From JBDTMT01 sp033764095 (lineage in GTDB: Bacteria > Desulfobacterota > Binatia > HRBIN30 > CADEER01), in assembly GCA_033764095.1 (NCBI GenBank), contig JANRJF010000287.1:1-12655 (forward strand): a DNA stretch of 12,655 nucleotides, read 5' to 3'. Positions 11,984 through 12,655 of this stretch are shown piece after piece; position 1 is the first letter of the stretch, and each line of letters begins with the position of its first letter. The notes under the pieces are model-generated. The model worked only from the letters and a program-made list of their open reading frames with translations, did not search any database and was not told where the DNA came from. Both the position numbers and the translations under genes were made by a program.

Positions 11984-12655
11984 ATGGATACCGCCGCGGC
12001 GCGCCACCGCATGGTCGAGGCCCACCTCGCCGCGCGCGGGATCCGCGACGCCGCGGTGCTCGCGGCGATGCGGGAGGTGCCGCGCGAGGCATTCCTCTCC
12101 GCCGAGCTCGCCGAGTTCGCCTACGAGGACGCGCCGCTGCCGATCGAGTCCGGCCAGACCATTTCCCAGCCGTTCATCGTCGCCCTGATGAGCGCGGCGC
12201 TGGAGCTGCGGCAGAGCGATCGCGTGCTGGAGGTCGGCACCGGCTCCGGCTACGCCGCCGCGGTGCTGAGCCGCGTCGCCGCCGAGGTCTACACGATCGA
12301 GCGCCACGGCGAGCTCGCCGACCTGGCGACGCAGCGCCTCGCGGCGCTGCACTACGACAACGTGCACGTGCGGCACGGCGACGGCACGCTCGGGTGGCCG
12401 GAGCAGGCGCCGTTCGACGCCATCGTCGTCGCCGCCGGTGGGCCCGACGTCCCACCGGCGTTGCTGGAGCAACTCGCGGTCGGCGGCCGCCTGGTGATCC
12501 CGATCGGTCCGACGCCGCGCACCCAGGAGCTGGTGCGGGTGCGCCGCACCGCCGCTGGCCTGCAGCGCGAGGAGCTCGGCGGCGTGCGCTTCGTGCCGCT
12601 GATCGGCGCGCAGGGCTGGGCGGGCGAGGCCGCCGCGCCGCCGCCGCCGCGCCCC
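11984..12655 (+). CDS. pcm: Protein-L-isoaspartate O-methyltransferase (3' end outside window)
   Basis: 224 residues in the window with no stop before the edge. Very close in layout to E. coli Pcm: VPREAF, LPIESGQTISQPF (active-site Ser61), SAM motif I VLEVGTGSGY (81-90), RHGDGTLGW, PFDAIVVAA, GGRLVIPIG, and the family-ending VRFVPLIGAQGW (201-212). It repairs isoaspartyl residues in aged proteins. After residue 212 an Ala/Pro-rich extension (GEAAAPPPPRP) begins and runs off the edge, so the protein is longer than the usual about 208-215 residues, or has a linker to another domain. Third gene of the cytochrome c operon. Confidence 0.95.
   Translation, partial: MDTAAARHRMVEAHLAARGIRDAAVLAAMREVPREAFLSAELAEFAYEDAPLPIESGQTISQPFIVALMSAALELRQSDRVLEVGTGSGYAAAVLSRVAAEVYTIERHGELADLATQRLAALHYDNVHVRHGDGTLGWPEQAPFDAIVVAAGGPDVPPALLEQLAVGGRLVIPIGPTPRTQELVRVRRTAAGLQREELGGVRFVPLIGAQGWAGEAAAPPPPRP

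Noticed and set aside
9843..12092. 749-codon minus-strand frame across the alcohol dehydrogenase and cytochrome operon
   Set aside because: Crosses two genes with clear motifs in other frames and is mostly Arg/Ala/Pro repeats; no domain seen.

Overview
The window is high-GC bacterial DNA, densely coding, with a complete set of ordinary genes and no phage, IS, CRISPR, rRNA or tRNA. Gene content (RskA-type anti-sigma factor, WS/DGAT acyltransferase, NtrC-type sigma-54 activator, several c-type cytochromes) and the short palindromic intergenic repeats suggest an environmental deltaproteobacteria-like lineage (Myxococcota, Binatota or similar). That placement is inference from gene content and base composition only.

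Layout. 1-1645 (+): the 3' end of a membrane anti-sigma factor, a palindromic repeat, and an exported protein of unknown function. 1694-5166 (-): WS/DGAT, then a soluble FixL-like histidine kinase whose first PAS domain keeps the haem-pocket residues of FixL, then an overlapping stand-alone receiver. 5600-7491 (+): a twin-CBS protein overlapping by 4 bases with an NtrC-type sigma-54 activator (receiver-AAA+-Fis). 7646-8217 (-): a small exported cytochrome c and a 44-residue single-span membrane protein resembling cytochrome oxidase subunit IIa. 8565-9808 (+): a ferritin-like diiron protein overlapping a small zinc-ribbon protein. 9896-10948 (-): a zinc alcohol dehydrogenase. 11160-12655 (+): cytochrome c, a DksA/TraR-like zinc-finger protein and protein-L-isoaspartate methyltransferase (cut by the window end).

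Main result. Three of the transcription units are preceded by a candidate sigma-54 (-24/-12) promoter: WS/DGAT (minus, 5340-5325), the diiron gene (plus, 8501-8517) and the cytochrome c/DksA-like/Pcm unit (plus, 11118-11133). Each has an inverted repeat upstream, and in all three the centre of the repeat lies exactly 82 bp from the -24 GG. Two repeats share TTCGC-N6-GCGAA; the third is a variant, TCCC-N6-GGGA. The sigma-54 activator is encoded in the middle of the window. The simplest reading is a local, previously unlabelled regulon: the CBS/NtrC pair binds these sites and switches on storage-lipid synthesis, a diiron enzyme with a zinc-ribbon partner, and a cytochrome/DksA-like/protein-repair operon. 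The haem-PAS kinase just downstream of WS/DGAT makes oxygen or redox state a plausible input. Promoters and sites are read directly from the sequence; the regulon and its signal are inference.
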